Source: a virus. From it: a DNA stretch of 56,730 nt. The stretch lies in IMG/VR virus record IMGVR_UViG_3300022752_000084, positions 1 through 56,730 of that record; one strand, given 5' to 3'. Below the pieces are notes generated by a model, which ran no database searches, was not told the DNA's origin, and was given only the letters and a program-made list of their open reading frames with translations. Shown piece by piece: positions 55,199 through 56,730 of the stretch. Every line of letters begins with the position of its first letter. The stretch's first letter is position 1. The position numbers and the translations under genes are program-made.

Positions 55199-56730
55199 TC
55201 ACCTCAAAGAATAACCGGTTGGTTCTAGTGTAGCGCTGACATTCCTGTTAAGGAAAGCTCTAGCTAAATCTCGACTTCGTGCGCCGGCCTCTTTCTCGTA
55301 ATTATTTTGATTAATCAGGGTAGGTTGTACAAGGGGATTGTAGACATCCCTTAAATCAAAGTTACCTTCTTCTGGATTAAAAGCAGCCTCAGCGGCAGCT
55401 CGTGGTTGTATGTTCATGTTTTCTTGTAAATTTGAACCCGCTGCAGTATTAACCATCTCCCCCATAACGTTTTCTGGGCTTTGCTGAGAAGCTCCCACAG
55501 GTTGAATTTCCTGTGGAGCCGGGAAAGAAGAACGAGCATTTAAATTAGTACGGGCTGCTTGTTCTTGTTGTCTAACAACTTCTCTAAACGCTAATCCTTG
55601 ATTAGCTCGCGCCCACTGTTCTAAGTCAGTGCCACGAACTCCAAGTCGATCAATGACTCCCTCAATATTTGCTTTTCCTACTTGTTGCTGTTTCCCGTAG
55701 AAATCAGACAACTTCATTGAGCCGGGAGCGGCATATTGTTGGATCTGTTCAGTTAATGCTGATCGACCTCCATCCCCAGGCGTAACAATACGAGTCTGGG
55801 AAACAGGATCAGTATATTGAGACATAGCTGCCGCAAAAGCTGGATCGGTAAAAGCTGTTGCGACTGCAGGGTTCATTACACCAGGATCCCTTACGGTATT
55901 TTCTACGGAAGGAGTTTCAGTTCCTCCTTGTTCTCCCGCACCTGGCATTGCTATTGCTGATGTATTTTTCCCAGGCTCATTAAATGCACGAGTTATTAAT
56001 CCTCCGCCAAGACCGCCAAGACCCGCAGCAAGTAAAGCTTTTAAATTTACACCGCCACCAGCAGGCATATTCTCTAAAGTACGTCCTACAGCGTTCGCCA
56101 TTTCCTGTGGCAATACCTTTACATCCACGGATTGAACGTCATCCGCCATACCGGGTCGACGCATAACCTCCCCTCCTCTAGGAGGCATCTCTAAATCAAT
56201 CCGAGGAGAACCTTCGGGAGTGTAATAACGTCTACCTGCTTCTCCTACTTGTTCATAAGCGTTAACAGGACGACCAAGAGGTCCACCTCGAAGAGCAGGT
56301 TCGGGCCTTGGCTCTAAAATACCGGGTCTCCCTATAATTTGCGGTTCTTGGGAACGTCTTAAGAAAGCGGGAGATACTGCAGTACCGGGAACTTGAGGCG
56401 GACCAAAATCTGCCGCACCCATTCCACCAGGAGAAGTGACTGTTCCACGGTAACCTTCTAAGGGCTCCCCGGCCCTCATACGCTCATAAAAATTTGGAGC
56501 TACTCCTTGTACTTGAGGGCGTCCAGTTAAGGGAAGAGCTCCTCCTGTTTCGCGAAATTGAGGTACTAAAGCACCTCCCATTCTAGGAATTTCTAGTTGT
56601 CCGGGAGAGGCACCTACACTTGGTGAACGAAGAATATCTACAGCGCGAGGATCAAACATAGCCCGATTTTCAGGCAATGCTTGAACTTCTCTAGACACAG
56701 TAGGTGATACCAGTCGACCCCGATCACCAC
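55199..56730 (-). CDS. Pro/Gly-rich virion protein, cut by the window end
   Basis: At least 500 residues. The frame is open to the window edge; a GTG at 56698 could be a start, but the residues before it (RGRLVSPTV) look like coding sequence, so I treat the gene as partial. The N-terminal 200 residues are Pro/Arg/Gly-rich and probably disordered. There is a Gly/Leu-rich hydrophobic patch (LLAAGLGGLGGGLITRA) near 225-245 and helical stretches later. Similar in style to the protein at 13721. Probably an internal or tail-tip protein. Confidence 0.6.
   Translation of the reverse strand, partial: GDRGRLVSPTVSREVQALPENRAMFDPRAVDILRSPSVGASPGQLEIPRMGGALVPQFRETGGALPLTGRPQVQGVAPNFYERMRAGEPLEGYRGTVTSPGGMGAADFGPPQVPGTAVSPAFLRRSQEPQIIGRPGILEPRPEPALRGGPLGRPVNAYEQVGEAGRRYYTPEGSPRIDLEMPPRGGEVMRRPGMADDVQSVDVKVLPQEMANAVGRTLENMPAGGGVNLKALLAAGLGGLGGGLITRAFNEPGKNTSAIAMPGAGEQGGTETPSVENTVRDPGVMNPAVATAFTDPAFAAAMSQYTDPVSQTRIVTPGDGGRSALTEQIQQYAAPGSMKLSDFYGKQQQVGKANIEGVIDRLGVRGTDLEQWARANQGLAFREVVRQQEQAARTNLNARSSFPAPQEIQPVGASQQSPENVMGEMVNTAAGSNLQENMNIQPRAAAEAAFNPEEGNFDLRDVYNPLVQPTLINQNNYEKEAGARSRDLARAFLNRNVSATLEPTGYSLR

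Larger units (their letters stand above)
255..56450 (+). repeat. Dispersed one-orientation motif CCACG[C/G]
   Basis: About 54 copies of CCACG followed by C or G are found by eye on the plus strand, spaced roughly 0.3 to 4 kb apart. Examples are 255, 1599, 2620, 4616, 5731, 6385, 6878, 7759, 9070, 9727, 14032, 17186, 20790, 24160, 25345, 29637, 33300, 37339, 40664, 48320, 51463, 53898 and 56125. I saw only about eight copies of the reverse complement. The polarity holds in plus-gene and minus-gene blocks alike, so gene direction does not explain it. The octamer CCACGCGG occurs ten times in this orientation (4616, 6878, 9070, 17186, 25345, 26418, 33300, 34303, 38844, 40664) and once in the other (near 53731). 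Confidence 0.75.

Overview
The window looks like part of a large double-stranded DNA tailed-phage genome of moderate to low GC. It carries a phage replication set (family A DNA polymerase, primase-helicase, PD-(D/E)XK nuclease, SSB-like protein), ThyX, a lysozyme-peptidase endolysin and a long series of virion, fibre and adhesin genes. Terminase, portal, major capsid protein and integrase are not in this stretch. Two small proteins resemble NblA, the phycobilisome-degradation protein, so a cyanobacterial host is the best guess. That rests on short-protein resemblance only.

Layout: (1) 1-1111 has no gene but starts with a good sigma70-type promoter and is full of inverted repeats. (2) 1112-7398 (+) is a run of small, mostly unknown early-type genes with an HNH nuclease, a YkgJ-type cysteine-cluster protein and a repeated intergenic leader. 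(3) 7411-8130 is a compact promoter-genes-terminator unit. (4) 8160-13441 (+) is an operon around a RavA-like MoxR ATPase and a ViaA-like VWA protein. (5) 13444-20109 (mostly -) holds a 994-residue virion protein and tail fibre 1. (6) 20234-32447 (+) is the replication block: Lys-rich protein, acidic protein, DNA polymerase, HNH-like/HTH protein, SSB-like protein, NrdR-like zinc-ribbon/HTH protein, methyltransferase-like protein, nuclease and primase-helicase, with an NblA-like gene inserted on the minus strand. (7) 32514-45147 (mostly -) has ThyX, virion proteins, HNH genes, tail fibres 2 and 3, the endolysin, holin-like proteins and adhesins. (8) 45526-48262 (+) is a regulatory block with a possible -1 frameshift and a Dam-like protein with an altered catalytic motif. 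(9) 48234-50980 (-) has virion proteins including a lysozyme/M23-like protein. (10) 51111-51911 (+) has an excisionase-like HTH and a Dps-like ferritin. (11) 51908-56730 (-) has virion proteins; the last gene runs off the window.

The most unusual signal is not a gene. The short motif CCACG followed by C or G recurs about once per kilobase on the plus strand, whichever way the local genes point. By eye I count about 54 copies against about 8 in the reverse orientation. The second striking feature is a tail-fibre cassette system. Three fibre genes share a nearly identical N-terminal module with a variable number of 42-bp repeats. Each ends at the same 30-bp right-hand repeat, and two are preceded by a conserved 14-codon leader peptide that overlaps the fibre start codon. 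Other leads are the RavA/ViaA-like operon, two methyltransferase-like proteins with broken catalytic motifs, NrdR-type and HNH-type zinc modules joined to helix-turn-helix domains, and a Dps-like protein with an intact ferroxidase centre.

All assignments come from reading the sequence and remembered family motifs; no database search was run. Counts were made by eye.
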